Source: Combretum micranthum
Taxonomy: Eukaryota > Streptophyta > Magnoliopsida > Myrtales > Combretaceae
Reading direction: 5' to 3'
Assembly (NCBI GenBank): GCA_024138025.1
Contig: JAMXBD010000963.1
Span: 62,001 to 126,000 of the forward strand
Length of the DNA: 64,000 nt
A program made the translations under genes and the position numbers. How positions within the stretch are numbered: the stretch's first letter is position 1; the number at the start of each line of letters is the position of its first letter. The notes under the pieces were generated by a model. That model was not told the origin of the DNA and searched no databases. It worked only from the letters and a program-made list of their open reading frames with translations. Positions 1 to 12,469 of this stretch are shown here, piece by piece.

Positions 1-837
1 TACTTTTTAGCGCATAGGAATAGGATATTAGAGTGTGTAAAGTGTATATGGAAAAATGAATATTTATAGATTATAAATTTTACATATATTAGAAAATTTA
101 ATGCAAAGTACTTTTGTTTATTGCATTGAAACATTCTATGTATTATTAGATCTTTTTTATTTTGCATGTTTTGTAAGAAAATCGGTAAGTTTCACTGAAA
201 TTAAGCAAGACAAATACCTTAAAGATTAGGCATACTAAGTGAATTCTAGAGACACTTTCGGGAAGATATTTTGGTCAAACTTCGTATTTGTAGGGAATAA
301 AGAAGGAAAAATCCAACTCATTTTCTCGATTCTATTTAACAAAATTGAAATGTATACTAGGTTGACATAGGCTTTAAAAGTGGAACTACCAGTGAAACGT
401 TAAATAAAATAAAATAAAGAAAAGTAACAAAGGGATTAACAAGTTTGAGTTGGATAATTACAAACTATTAACAAGACTAAAAATGGGTATTTAGTTATTG
501 GATAAAAAAAGAATGAAAAATAGATCATCTTAATTTAGAAACAATGCATAACTTGTTAATTAGCTAATCCCTTGACCTAATTTTGATAAAAAAAAAAAAA
601 AAGTGTTTTTGAATAATTCAGTGGGCTACTCTAGAGTTGTTTTTTCAGAAAGGACAAACCCAAGAAAAGGTGAATCTAAATTCCTAAGCTCCTACATATT
701 GTGGACCCTAATATGATTAACCTTATTTGGATTTCTTCTTTTTGTTGTTTGGTCTCCAATTGTCATCATACTGGAAGTTTGAAATTTCAAATTTAATACT
801 ACTCTTGTAATCTCTTAGTCATAAGGATTCGTACATA
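1..837. other. A+T-rich intergenic DNA
   Basis: No open frame with coding character and no recognisable repeat. There is a 17-base poly-A run near 586-602. Nothing else seen. Confidence 0.6.
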
Positions 838-1162
838 TAATTATCATAGGGTAAATTACACCGGTGGATCATAAATCTAAGATAAGTTCATTTTGGATCA
901 CAACGTTTTGAAAAAGTTCATTTTGGATCATAACGTTTGTAAAAGTTCATTTTTTGTCACAACGTTTGAGAGATAAATTCAATTTGACTTACAACGTTTG
1001 AAAAATGATTCAATTCAGGTCACGATGGACAAGTGTCATCCTTCTAATGTTAACACGTGTCCATCATGATCTGGATTGAATCACTTTTCCAAACGCTGTG
1101 ATCCAAAATGAATTTACCTCCAAACGTTATGACCCACTAATGTAATTTACCTAATTATCATA
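838..1162. mobile_element. Mutator-type MITE (foldback family A), with target duplication
   Basis: The element body is 849-1151 (303 bp). It begins GGGTAAATTACACC and ends GTAATTTACC, and the two halves are long imperfect inverted repeats. Each half contains repeats of a unit resembling GGATCACAACGTTTG. A perfect 11 bp direct repeat, TAATTATCATA, flanks it at 838-848 and 1152-1162. A 9-11 bp target duplication is the signature of the Mutator superfamily. There is no transposase, so it is non-autonomous. The perfect target duplication suggests it is among the younger insertions here. Confidence 0.88.
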
Positions 1163-2509
1163 TTAAAGTGTAAATAGATTTATGATGTATTATATGATAT
1201 AAAAGAAATATATAATCAAATAAATTAAAAATTAAAGAAAGTAGTTATAATTGAAGAGAATTTATTTGGACGGTAATATGAAGATGTGTTCCTATATTAC
1301 TTTTTAAGTAATAGAATAATCTATAACTACCAAAAAAATAAATAGATAGATAGAAGAAGATGGATGTTACACTGTAATTTTTAAATAATCATATTTGTAA
1401 CTTATTTACAAATTATTTACCATTTTAGACGATGTAATTTCTTGCTGTTGATTAATCGAGTCCGATTTATGATGTTATTAATATCTAATTAATTAAACAT
1501 TTAATAATAGAATACTTTCCATTAGTAGAATTGGGGTGATCAGAACTATGTATAAAATGCCATATATAAAATGCTTTATGAAGTTTCGAATTAATAAGCT
1601 TAGGATAAGTTTCATAACAATTAACCCATCTATTCTTCATCTTTCTCAACTGGGGTCCAAATCTCATCACCCATCAATTCCTAGGAAAAGCCATACTTAT
1701 CTTGTTTAATAAACAATATGCCAGTGGCTGTTTATTGTCAATCATTCATAAATTTTAATAAATAAATAGACAAATCTCCAAATTATCTTCTTTTTTTTAT
1801 GATACCATCTATTAAGGGCATAATAGAGGATATTATTGGTTGTAATATTATCCTATCTATGAAATCATTATGTGCTATACCCCAATGGAAATATTACTAA
1901 AAGCATAGTAGATTACTAAGAATCTACCCATCTTTCACTTATAAACATCCTCTTAACTCTTCTCCATAAACAAGTTCAAATCGAAATCGAGATTTCATAC
2001 ATTAAATATCATGCATTTTTAAATAAAAGCTTCTCTAATTATCATACAACTATTATGAGCCTGGTAAGATCAGTTATCCCTTCTCCTGATCCTCTTTCTA
2101 TCCCACCTATTAATCATCTTTTACAAATGAGGGAAATTATAGTAGAATATCACAACGTATGGGAAGTTTATTCGAAGTCATAATTTTTTAGTGATTAAAA
2201 TAAGATCGCAACGTTTAGAAAATGAGATCATTTTAGATCACAACATTTCTAATGATTGAAAAAAGATCATTAATATGTTCATAACATATCAAATCTTCTG
2301 AGTTTTAATTTTAAATTTTTATATATCGATACATATCAATAGTGATTTTAATTAATTTACAATTTTAATTGTTGTGAAATTTTTTAATCTCTCAAAATGC
2401 TAGGGTTTCAAATAAATTTCTAGTTCATTATACTTACCTAAAAATCCGTTCATCTGCAAGACATTAACACAGTTTCAGTCTTCAATGATTTAGTTTAGTC
2501 AAACATAAA
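1163..2509. other. A+T-rich intergenic DNA with a family A fragment
   Basis: No gene seen. The stretch 2119-2280 contains units such as GATCGCAACGTTTAG and GATCACAACATTTC, which match the internal repeat of the family A foldback element at 849-1151. It looks like a truncated copy. Confidence 0.5.
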
Positions 2510-4740
2510 TGCTGATTGTTATGTACCATTTATCTAGAGTATTCTATCTAACGTGACAATGTGGAGTTTTCATGATCACAGAGATCGAATATAATTGTAC
2601 GTTTACATTACTCCATCACCATCTTCTTTAAATATTCCCATTTCACACGCCAACTAACTTTATCATTGAAGAGCATCGAGCTAATTTAGCCCAAACATTG
2701 TTTTCTTAAAAATATGGTATAACCTCAAATGTGCTATTGTGCTTACGTAGATTATATGCATGTGTGTGTATATATATATATATATGTAAATCGATTATAT
2801 GACTCCAAAATATATAAGAAGTCATTTTTAAAAGAAAAGAAAATTCATAAATATTAAAATGAACACTTAATATAGCTTTTCTTTCCTTTGCTATTTGAAA
2901 ATATAGGCTTTGTTAAAGAGGATCTCATGCACTACATGAACACCAAAAGGAAAAAACTTAACACGTTTATTTCCATGTATCCTTTTCATTTCACACACAC
3001 ACACACCCATATATATATATATATATATATTATGAATATAATTTCATCGCATTGTAAATGAATATCTTCAAAATTGCATAATTTTATTGTTAAAGCGCCT
3101 ATACTATACTCATAGGATTATCGTAATTTTTATAGTTAAGTTGCAATAGTAACACATTAAAAAAAATTATGGTGAGATTTGTCTCTAACTAAAAATATAT
3201 GAGTTATGAGACGAGGCTCATCTCTTTTTCCTAGTCAGAGATAAATCTAGTCAAAAATGAGTTTCAAGACTGATCTCATTATGCCCTTATATTGGCAAGG
3301 CATAAAGGACAACTCCTAAAACCACCTTTAAAAATAAGTTACTTAATATGTCAATTCAGTTTCTTAAGCAATTCTCCATATCAATAAATAAGCTACTTTA
3401 TCCGTGAGTTATTTAAAAAGCTATTTAATTTGATTTTTTTAATTTTTAGGGATCTCACTTTATATAAATTATAGAAAAAAAAAAACCTAAATAGCTCACT
3501 TTTTGGATTGTTTGACTAGACAATTCAACTCATCAAATTAAGCAACTCGTTTTATTAGTTAAGCAATTCGTAAAAAAATTATTTTAATATAGATTTTCGT
3601 GTAAAACAACTCTAATAAAAGGTATTCATTGCATACCGAATTTTCTCCATAGTGATCATAAGAATATGGATGCAAAAGCAGCGTCGCGTTTATTTGATGA
3701 TGAGATCAAACAGATGGTTGCTAACGTAATGGCGCATGAGCTGGCGACAGGATAGCAAATTAATGTATGCTTTTCCCTCCATTATTGTTCTATTGAATTT
3801 ACTTAAGAACTTTCATGTGCATATTTGTACACGTGGCACTATATCAGCCCATGATTTCTTACAACAAAATTAAAATGTCTAGAGACCATGAGAAAGTGGT
3901 ATTATTTTAGTCTTGTAACGGAAACCTAGACTCAAAAGGTCGCAAGGGGATAACTTGTTTGGGGAGAACTGTGTATGTCCCACGTGCGCCTAAAAGGTCC
4001 AAAGCCAGTGCAACTTCGCTTTTCGTTTTGGGAATGTCTATTCTTTGTATGGTTAGGGCTTAGGAGAAAAAGGATGTGCCGCCATGCATAAATTCAAATG
4101 ACTTGGGTTTAAAGACGGAATTAATGTAATGTATTATTGGGTGACTGTCATATTTAGTATGAAATTTTATCTATTTATACCATTAATTATGTGTTGCAAT
4201 TAAACTTTACTAAATGTTTCGATTAATTACTAAACTTTACTTATTTTTATAATTAACTACCTTATTTAAATACTATGAATGAATATGAAGAGTTTGGAAG
4301 TAGTAAATTGATATTTTTAAACGTTGATTGCACAAATTGGCAAAATTTAATATACCAAATGTGGCATTTACATACCCTATATTCTATCAAGCTAAAACGT
4401 AAGATCAAACTTTATCAAACTTAGAAAAATCTTACACTTATAACATGAAGTACCTCTTCAAACTTAATTCTATTAAACTTGCTTAATCTAGATCCTCCAA
4501 ACATATGTATATACACATATAATTCTTTTAATTAAAATTATTTTGAAATGCAAAAACGACACAAACTCAACTTAAGTTAGTTAAGTTGGCAAGCTTGTCA
4601 AATTACATAACACAGAACCCAAGATTAACTCAGTTAACTATGTTAATGCATCACTTGTATAGGAGAGAGGTCAAAATAAATAAATAAATCACATATTGAA
4701 AAAGGAAAAATGATTGAGGATATATGTGGGATGTAACCTA
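2510..4740. repeat. Segmental duplication, copy 1
   Basis: Collinear blocks are shared with 21246-24110. Examples are TTTATCTAGAGTATTCT (2529) against TTTATCTAGAATATTCT, CATCTTCTTTAAATATT (2619), the block around 3663-3830 containing GATGAGATCAAA and GCGCATGAGCTGGCGACA, and TTTCTTACAACAAAATT (3852). The best conserved part (3663-3755) reads as a 29-codon frame that starts ATGGATGCAAAAGC and ends GGATAG. The other copy has indels there, so it is not conserved as protein. It may be a first exon or promoter left from a duplicated gene; the family is not recognised. Microsatellites (TG/TA at 2761-2786, CA/TA at 2994-3030) lie inside. Confidence 0.75.
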
Positions 4741-5264
4741 ACCAGGATGTCATGTATTTATTTAAGGGGGAGGGATTCATAATATCCCTTACATAAAGTG
4801 TGATGAACTCTTAAGCATGGAGGTATCTTTTGGTTCGATGACAAAGAGTTGATTATAAGCTCAAAGTTAAGTGTAATTAATGAGGAGCATAGCCATGATG
4901 AATGGCTTTTTAAATAAAGTTATACAAACAAGTTGAGTTCAATGGGTTAGCATGTTTAACTCACAAAAAGTAGTGAACTATGGCTATCTCTGCCATTTAA
5001 TAAGTTATTATGGGTAACATGTTTAACTCGTGGTTAAAGTAAGCTAGCTCATTAACCCAACATTTTTTTTCTATCTGATAAAACAAGCTTAATTCATGTA
5101 TTAACCTAGAATGTTGGTATGCAAATACTATTACAAGTTAAATTTCATATTTCCACCAAATAAATCTAAGGATGTTGTCACGCCTCGAATTCCTTGATAT
5201 AGCAGCTTTATCATGCATATCACTTCAGAGATATATGTACAACTCCTAATATAATGTAGTAACA
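4741..5264. other. Intergenic DNA
   Basis: Nothing recognisable; A+T-rich with no open frame. Confidence 0.5.
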
Positions 5265-5678
5265 GAATTTGCAAATTACAGCGAACACCTCCCCCCCCCC
5301 CCCCCCCCCCCCCCCCAAGGGGCGTCCTTATAAACCTTTACCAAGGTGCAAATACACCCTCTCAAATTTCAAAGTGAGTTTTTTAACCACTTAAATTTTA
5401 AAAATTGGCACAGTTAAGAGCAACTAACATTTTCTATGAATTTGGAAGGAGAGGGTGTAAATCAACACATAGATGAAAGTTTAGAGGGTGAATCCACCCA
5501 TAAGTAAAAGTTTGAGGGAATATTTTATAGCTTCTCCCGTTTTGTATTAACAAGAAAATTTAAGTGTCCTCAACCGTAACAATTTTTAAAAGTTTAAAGA
5601 GTTAAAAGTTTACTTTGAAAAGTTCAAGAAGTGAATCCGTACCTAAGTGAAAGTTTAGGGGATAATTTGCAATTTTCC
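5265..5678. mobile_element. Foldback element, family B copy 1, with poly-C tract
   Basis: The left arm (about 5265-5450) and right arm (about 5540-5678) are inverted copies. They share motifs such as AAATTTTAAAAATTGGCAC and its complement, AAAGTGAGTTTTT, and AACTTTCACTTAGGT-like units. The same architecture recurs at 39040-39430 and 49676-50101. A run of 26 C at 5291-5316 sits inside the left arm. No transposase is present. A target duplication is not clear for this copy. Confidence 0.65.
5291..5316. repeat. (C)26 homopolymer
   Basis: Twenty-six consecutive C bases, inside the left arm of the foldback element at 5265-5678. Such a run could form an i-motif on this strand or a G-quadruplex on the other. 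Its exact length is unreliable in most sequencing. Confidence 0.9.
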
Positions 5679-7002
5679 ATATATTAATTATATAAAAAAT
5701 CTAGTAGGGTTCTATTTGTTTTTCAACCATTTTCTGACACCTTTACAATTTATGTTAAATATTTCTGAAACATTCCAAGAAATTCTAATGAATATGGTCA
5801 TTTCGACCTTAACACTTATGGGACTCATATCCCACAATAGTTTAAATTTTACCATACCAATTCTAAACTAAAATAGTTGACTTGGTAGTAAAATAAATAA
5901 GATTGTATAATGTATTATTTACAGCCATATCGAATTTCAAAACTTACTGAAAATGATAACTAAATGCTTAAATCCATAAGCATTTTTAAATAATAGTCAT
6001 CTAAACATCCGTACACCATGTCCATTCCATTCTTGATCAATAATACCGCTAACATCCACATGGCATGGATCACTTCAAAAGATCAAAAGTGAGCAGCAAA
6101 ACTTAATGCACAATAACTAAACACATACCCACATGTTGCACATATGTTAATCTTTTGTAACACCCGACTTGTTAATTATTTAAATCAAATCCAACTAACC
6201 AGTGCTTCTCTAGCATCCATACATAACATAAGAGTACCAATGACTCTAACAAATAAACAACAAAAGATAAAAGGGTTTTGAATCATGCATTAAAAGTCAA
6301 CAGGCCTCTAATGCAACATTGAAAAAGAAAAAGAAAGTAGTATCTTATGGAGATCGCTAACAAATGTAGCCATCAACAAACATGGTCCACTGAAATCCAA
6401 GGTCTAACGCCCCCATATAACCCCACTATAACTTTGTCCCAACTCAAGTCAACCATACCAACCAATAATAAGACTCTCTTATCAAGTACTCATTTATCAT
6501 ACCACACATTCAGTGGAAGCCTTAGCATGGTTATCACCCGTTAGATTAGGCGATCAAGCAGTAAGCAACACGTAATTATTTAACCAAAAGTATTAATCTA
6601 TTTTAAGTTTTTATCCTAGTAAGTAACATGTATTTATTGTATACCTAAAGGAGGGAATCACTAACAAGTGTCCTCATATCCAAGAAGATTTTAATATATG
6701 TTCATAATCATAATTTCATATTAGTTTTAGCCTAGCTCATATTTTTTTATGTTATTTTCCTACTTCTAATTTTAGTTCATGGGTCATATATCCACAGTCT
6801 AAAAGGTTATGGTTCCTTTTGTTAGGACTTAACCAAGTTTTGTTGATGTTAAGTCCCATTAGGTATTGATAAGTGTCTATCTTAAGTTTCTAGATTCTCC
6901 ATTCTTATTTTAATCAACTTGCCTAATTCATTATCATGGCTAGGATTAGATCTTAGGGTTTTTGTTTAACCAACCCTAGTGAGCTAATTGATGTAAGGCC
7001 AG
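5679..7002. other. Intergenic DNA
   Basis: A+T-rich with many stop codons in all frames. An open frame at 6347-6544 has no recognisable motif and no flanking gene structure. No feature supported. Confidence 0.5.
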
Positions 7003-7512
7003 GAGTGTTTATGGTTCGGTTAACTTGTCCGCAGCCCTATCTTTTGAATCTATCCGTAATAATCGGTTTTTTAATATCTTGATCCTAAATCGATCCATTA
7101 TAAATGGTTAACCTTTTTTCGGTTAATTTTTTCGATTTTCAGTTTTAAACCATTTAACATAATGATTATACAAAATTTGCAGTTAACCGTATTTTTCAAT
7201 ATATCCGTAAAAAAAATTAGAGTATTTTTTTTATAATTATATTAAAAACTTTAAATTAAGAATGTAAGATTCCATTTTTAATTCACATGCAACAAATACC
7301 ATAATGTAAGAGTTCTTTTTCATTTTTGGTTTTTTACACAAACAAAATAGATGAATATATATGGTAATAGTTAAGAAAAAATCTACAAAGATAAACGAAC
7401 CATTTTCTATTCTAAACTGAAACCGATGGACTAGTTAACCTATTTTTTTCGAATTGGTTTTTCGGTTTCGATTTTATTACCCTAAACATTCGGTTTTTTG
7501 CCCACCCTCACT
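7003..7512 (+). mobile_element. hAT-like non-autonomous element (empty form)
   Basis: About 510 bp. The left end includes GTTTATGGTTCGGTTAAC and the right end includes CATTCGGTTTTTTGCCCACC; the ends are roughly complementary. The interior is rich in CGGTT/AACCG motifs, as in subterminal regions of many plant hAT MITEs. Positions 7010-7420 match the reverse complement of 8935-9345, and 7420-7512 match the reverse complement of 8331-8434. This is therefore the same element as 8331-9350 but without the extra insert. Assignment to hAT rests on end style only. Confidence 0.6.
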
Positions 7513-8330
7513 CTAAACATGGTTTTGAGTAATTACTTAAACAAACATATTACATATCCAATTTATACCACTCTAGGGTTTAATTTAAGTGCTCTATCAT
7601 ACCAATAGCACCAAGAACTTCCAAGTACTTCAATCTATTAATATGTTTCAGATCATTAGTTATTTCTCAAATCCATATTTCTGGTAAACTTCAATAACCA
7701 TGGTCCATTAACCACATCTCCTACCAAATTTCAAGTTCAAGAGCTGTTGTCAATTTCTTATCTTAACTATTTCAAACCACACAACCCATTATATTATACA
7801 TGTCATATAACATAAAATCTACATTTAATTAGTTTAAGTTAACTCAAACACCCAACATACAATTATACAAGAAATTTCTAATTAAACACCACCGTGCCCT
7901 CTATTTAACTCCTATTATGTTCAAACCTTTAAATCTAACTCAAAATCCATTATAATATGATCAATTTCAAGTTTTGAATATTGATTTAAAATAGCTAACA
8001 TATCCAAAATGCCAAATTAATGGTTCCAATTTACCAATGTGAACTTATCAACTGATTTCAAGAAAAATCATCAATTAAATCCAAATTAAGCATCACTAAA
8101 ACCCAATTAAACATACATTTTATAAATTGTTTCTAAATAGTCCATATCATCAAATCTATGATATTTGACATCTCCAAGTCATCAATTCCAGTATCTAGCA
8201 CTTTAAAGCACAAAAAACCTTTTTTAAGCATCTTAGGCTCTTCAAATGTATTCTTAATCTCATGAATCATTCTTTAATAAATCTATTACACATCAAAATA
8301 TGATTCAAAATCAGCCCACATGTGGAAAAT
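7513..8330. other. Spacer between two inverted hAT-like copies
   Basis: A+T-rich, with no gene seen. Together with the flanking inverted copies it forms a potential large hairpin. Confidence 0.5.
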
Positions 8331-9350
8331 TAGGGGTGTGCAAAAATACCAAATATTTGGGATAACCAAATCAAAATAAAAAAACCAATCCAAAAAAAAA
8401 AAACAAAAAGTTAATCAATCCATCAGTTTCGGTGTAGGATTGGAGTTTTTAATTTTTCCAGTTTTGTCGGATATTGAAGGTTTCAGACACTAAACTTTAT
8501 TTCATTCTCTACAAACCGGAGCCATGGTCACATATTCCCTAATCTCTTTCTATTTTCCCTGTTCTCATATCCATACGCTATTCCTTCTTTGCAATCCGCA
8601 GTCCACACAGTGTCTGGCATCCATCCATCATCGACGGCAAGGAGATCTCAACACTCAACTATATTGAGGTTTCATTTTATTTTTAATTCAATATCTACTT
8701 GAAATATCATATTTTTTCATAGTTCTTTTATCATTTTTTTTAAATTGTATTCCAAATTTTTTTGAACCCTTATTATGCAATAATAAACTGTCCTTTGTGG
8801 TTTATTTTATTAAGATTGTAATTGTAAACTACAAATTAGTCATTTTGTTAAATCTATGACCAAGAGCACTACTAGTTGTATCAAGTACAACCTTTTGTCT
8901 TTATTAGTTAACATATGTATTTAATATCGATAGAATAAAAAATGATCTGTCCGTCTTGGCAGATTTTTTCTTAACTATTACCATACATACTCATCTATTT
9001 TACCTGTGTAAAAAAACCAAAAAAGGAAAAGAACTCTTACATTCTAATATTTGTTGTATATGAATTAAAAAAATTGAACCTTACATTCTTAATTTATAAT
9101 TTTTAATATAATTATATAAAGATGCTCTAATTTTTTCACGGACATATTGAAAAATAAGGCTAACTGTAAATTTTACATAGCTATAATGTTAAATGGCTAA
9201 AAATCGAAAACTAAAAATTAATTAAAAAAAAACCAATTAGCCGTTTATAATGAATCGGTTTAGGATCGAGATATTAAAAAACCGATCAGTACAGATTAGT
9301 TCAAAAAATAGGATATACATGTTAGCCAACCGTAAATGCCCTTGTGGAAA
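8331..9350 (-). mobile_element. hAT-like element (filled form), inverted copy of 7003-7512
   Basis: It reads on the minus strand from about 9350 to TAGGGGTGTGCAAAA at 8331. Both outer parts align with 7003-7512, but 8435-8930 (about 496 bp) has no counterpart there. In the empty copy the join is TATTCTA followed by AACTGAAACC. The extra segment has more G+C near 8515-8665, with a run that reads like a short exon (CCGCAGTCCACACAGTGTC). It may be a captured host fragment or a nested insertion. Confidence 0.6.
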
Positions 9351-11030
9351 ATATCCGATTAACTTATGCAATATCATATTCCATAATCCATATCTCAAAT
9401 CAACACTATGGAACCTGGATTTTGATCTTTAGTTTGGTTTTCTTTAATCCGATTTATATTAAACCCTAACCCTTTCAATACGAATCATCAACTAAGAATT
9501 AAAGGAAACTTAAAAAATTTGGATTATCCACCCGATCAAAATCAGAAAAAAAAAAATAAATAAATGAGGACTAATTGGTAGGTTAGTACTAATTTTGCTA
9601 TTGATCTATGAAAATTCATTTTTAAAATGGATAAGAGATAATGAATCCCAAGACTATCCTATTAAAACCTAATCAATTACCACATTTAAGTTTCCAATTA
9701 TGAATTGTTCCCTATTGTATCCTAATTTGAATTTCTATATGACATCTGTCATCTATAAGCTATTTACAAGATGTTTAGTTTCCTTTTTTTATTTTATTTT
9801 TTATAAATCAGTTAATGCCATTTGCAATTTTATCAAAATTCACAAAAAAAAAAAAGCAAGTTGAATATCTTAAGTTTCACAACAAAGGCAAGTAATATTT
9901 ACACGTCCCAAATTAAGAATCTGAATTTATATTGAATTAAAAAAATTTTCATTTCTTAGATTCGACCTTTAATTACCTACTTACCCGTTATTCGAAATCA
10001 GATGTCACATAGTTTTTAGGATTTATTAAAAATTTAATATGTGGGTTGATTTAGTAATTTTATATAAAATTTTGAGTTTTTAATGAATCCTAAATTTATC
10101 AATTTTTTTATAATTTTATAAAAAGTGATTTTTCTAAATGACAAAATTTTGAATAAGAAATTTAAATCACATGTCAAACATATCAATTTGATGCACCTAT
10201 TACAATCAATATCAATGAACTTGTACCACTATATTTGAACTTCACGTATTATTTGAATATTATAATCTTAAATCACCAAAAAAAAAAAAAAACATGGTCC
10301 ATTAGTTACAAATTATAAACTTTAGTCAAATCAATGAAAATTCCATATGTTGTATCATAATACTGCAACAAAATGTCAAATATAATTTACACATGGTGAA
10401 AATCATGTATTAAAAAAAAAAATCAATGAAATATATCGTAGTAAAAATTAATTTCAAGATGCCATCGAGAACTCAAATCAACAAGGCACTAGTAGATAAT
10501 TTTATATTAACATTAAAAAAACACTAATAGAACATGTCATGGTGAAAATAATATATCATCTTATACATTAGGTAAATCATGAAATCAAACATACATCATA
10601 TTGATTTACAAAGAACATGCTTAACATAGCCATTGACAAAAAAAATTATAAGACTAATTTCACAAGTTCAAATATTATCTGAACTTTAAAAAAATTCAAA
10701 ATTCATAATACGGTGAAACATCACATATTGGTTACATACATTAGAAGAATTGAGATTCACATTTTTGCAAATATCGCATATTCATATTGCTAAGTTATTA
10801 AGAAAACATATACATTGTATCGGAATTTTTAATGGCAATCTTTACATAATACAAATTTCTTTTAAATTTGAAAGAATTATAAGTCAGATATTCATAATAT
10901 GTACACAACCAGATTTATCATAATTATTTTCCATATAACTGGAAATTTTTAAACATTAGAATATAGTTTTAATATTATTGTTAATTATCATTATTATTTA
11001 AAAAAAAAGGATCAAAACACATGAAAACTT
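9351..11030. other. A+T-rich intergenic DNA
   Basis: No gene seen. Scattered ATATCGCATATT-like words near 10770-10830 resemble the GCGATAC hairpin family but are too sparse to call an element. Confidence 0.5.
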
Positions 11031-11420
11031 ACCTGGACGAAGTGCGAGCACGTGACTGGGAAAGAGGGGACATCAACCGAGCTCCGGCGATGGACGGCTG
11101 CCATGGACTGGCGATGGTGCGGCTGACGACGAATGGTAGGACAAGGACAGACAGCGGCGGCGAGTACTCCCGTGTGCTCAGTTTGTACTAAAATTGACCG
11201 TGGGAGGCTGGTTTCGGATTCCCAAGGGGTAGCGGCCGGCGTTCCCCCGAGGACGGTGCTCCGGCAGCCTTCAATGGCAATTGGCTAGGGGTTTTCGACG
11301 AGTCTCGAGCTTCTGAACAATCCAATGCCCTTGAATTTCTCAACTCTCAGAGGAAATGAGAGAGAGCAGACCTGATTCATGATTTGAATGGAGCATGAGA
11401 GTCTTATTTAAAGTGCTAGG
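11031..11420 (-). other. GC-rich island resembling a promoter plus first exon
   Basis: About 390 bp of markedly higher G+C inside A+T-rich DNA. Read on the minus strand it has a TATA-like CTTTAAATAAGAC near 11410. A pyrimidine-rich leader follows, then an ATG at about 11106 (ATGGCAGCCGTCCATCGCC), a frame open for about 24 codons, and a consensus splice donor CAG|GTAAGT at about 11032. No downstream exon is visible in the A+T-rich DNA beyond. It may be the front of a lost or truncated gene, or a repeat that captured such a piece. Product not recognised. Confidence 0.4.
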
Positions 11421-12469
11421 GTTATGAGTTATTGTCCATAACTTGCCCATTTTATCTGATTTTGCATCTAAGGTTTTTTAGCAAGCTTCATGACGAATTT
11501 GGAAAGTTGGATCAAATTGGACACAATTTTCTAATTAAACAAAATATTGAACGTGTCTATATTCTCTTAAAGCATTATCTTCTAAGTTTCTCGAAAAACA
11601 CAAATTTGATGTGGGTCGTCATATTTTAGGAAACTCGTATCTTTATTTTTCCTAAATGTTGAGCCATGATTTGAGCACTTAACATTCACAAAAATATGCA
11701 AAGTTGGTGTCAAATGAAAGATCTCCACGCCTAAATTTAAATTTCACCATTAATTTGGCAAAACTGAATTCAAATCTAGTTCAAAATGAGCGTGAAGTGG
11801 ACTATTTAGGCACGCTATTAGTTGCCCAAGGTTGAAGAAGACTGATAAGGGTAATGATTCAACATCATAATTTTTTTTGGAAAATAATATTTATTTCTCT
11901 TTTTTTTTATCTCTCCTTTTTATTTACCTTATATTTATTTTTTTCCTAAGTAATACCAATCTTTTTTTTTTTTAGAAAATTTTAACTTCTAATGACAAAA
12001 TTTTGTGTGTGTGTGTGTGTGTATCATTAAGCCCCCGAATTAAATTTCATTTTTCAACTCTATATCATAATATTAATAATCTAAAGTTTAGCAAAAATGA
12101 GGCATCTACAAACACCTAACCATAATAATTACCAATGATACCTCAAATTCATCATTTAACCTCTGTTATTAATCCACAAAACTTTAATTTGATAAAAATA
12201 AAATAAAAATCCCATGCATTTTCACAATCCAATTGCCACTAGAAGATGTAACACACTACCTACTCTAGCTCAAGTTCGTTACTAAGTCATCAAACTTCAT
12301 CATTAACTTAAGGAAATCACAGTTAAATGCTCACTTCCCAAAGCTAGCCACCAATCTCCACAATAAATCTAAACTTGTTCTTCAACTTCTAAAGCTAAAA
12401 TTAACACCCAAGTAGCCCATTATCATATACAATGCTATAAAACTTAAGTCTAAGCTAACATTCTTGTTT
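11421..12469. other. Intergenic DNA
   Basis: No gene supported. A (GT)9 microsatellite lies at 12004-12022 and T-rich runs at 11900-11980. Confidence 0.5.

Noticed and set aside
3663..3755. Short gene starting ATGGATGCAAAAGCAGCG
   Set aside because: The duplicated copy near 22697 has indels that break the frame, and no downstream exon was found. Kept only as part of the duplication.
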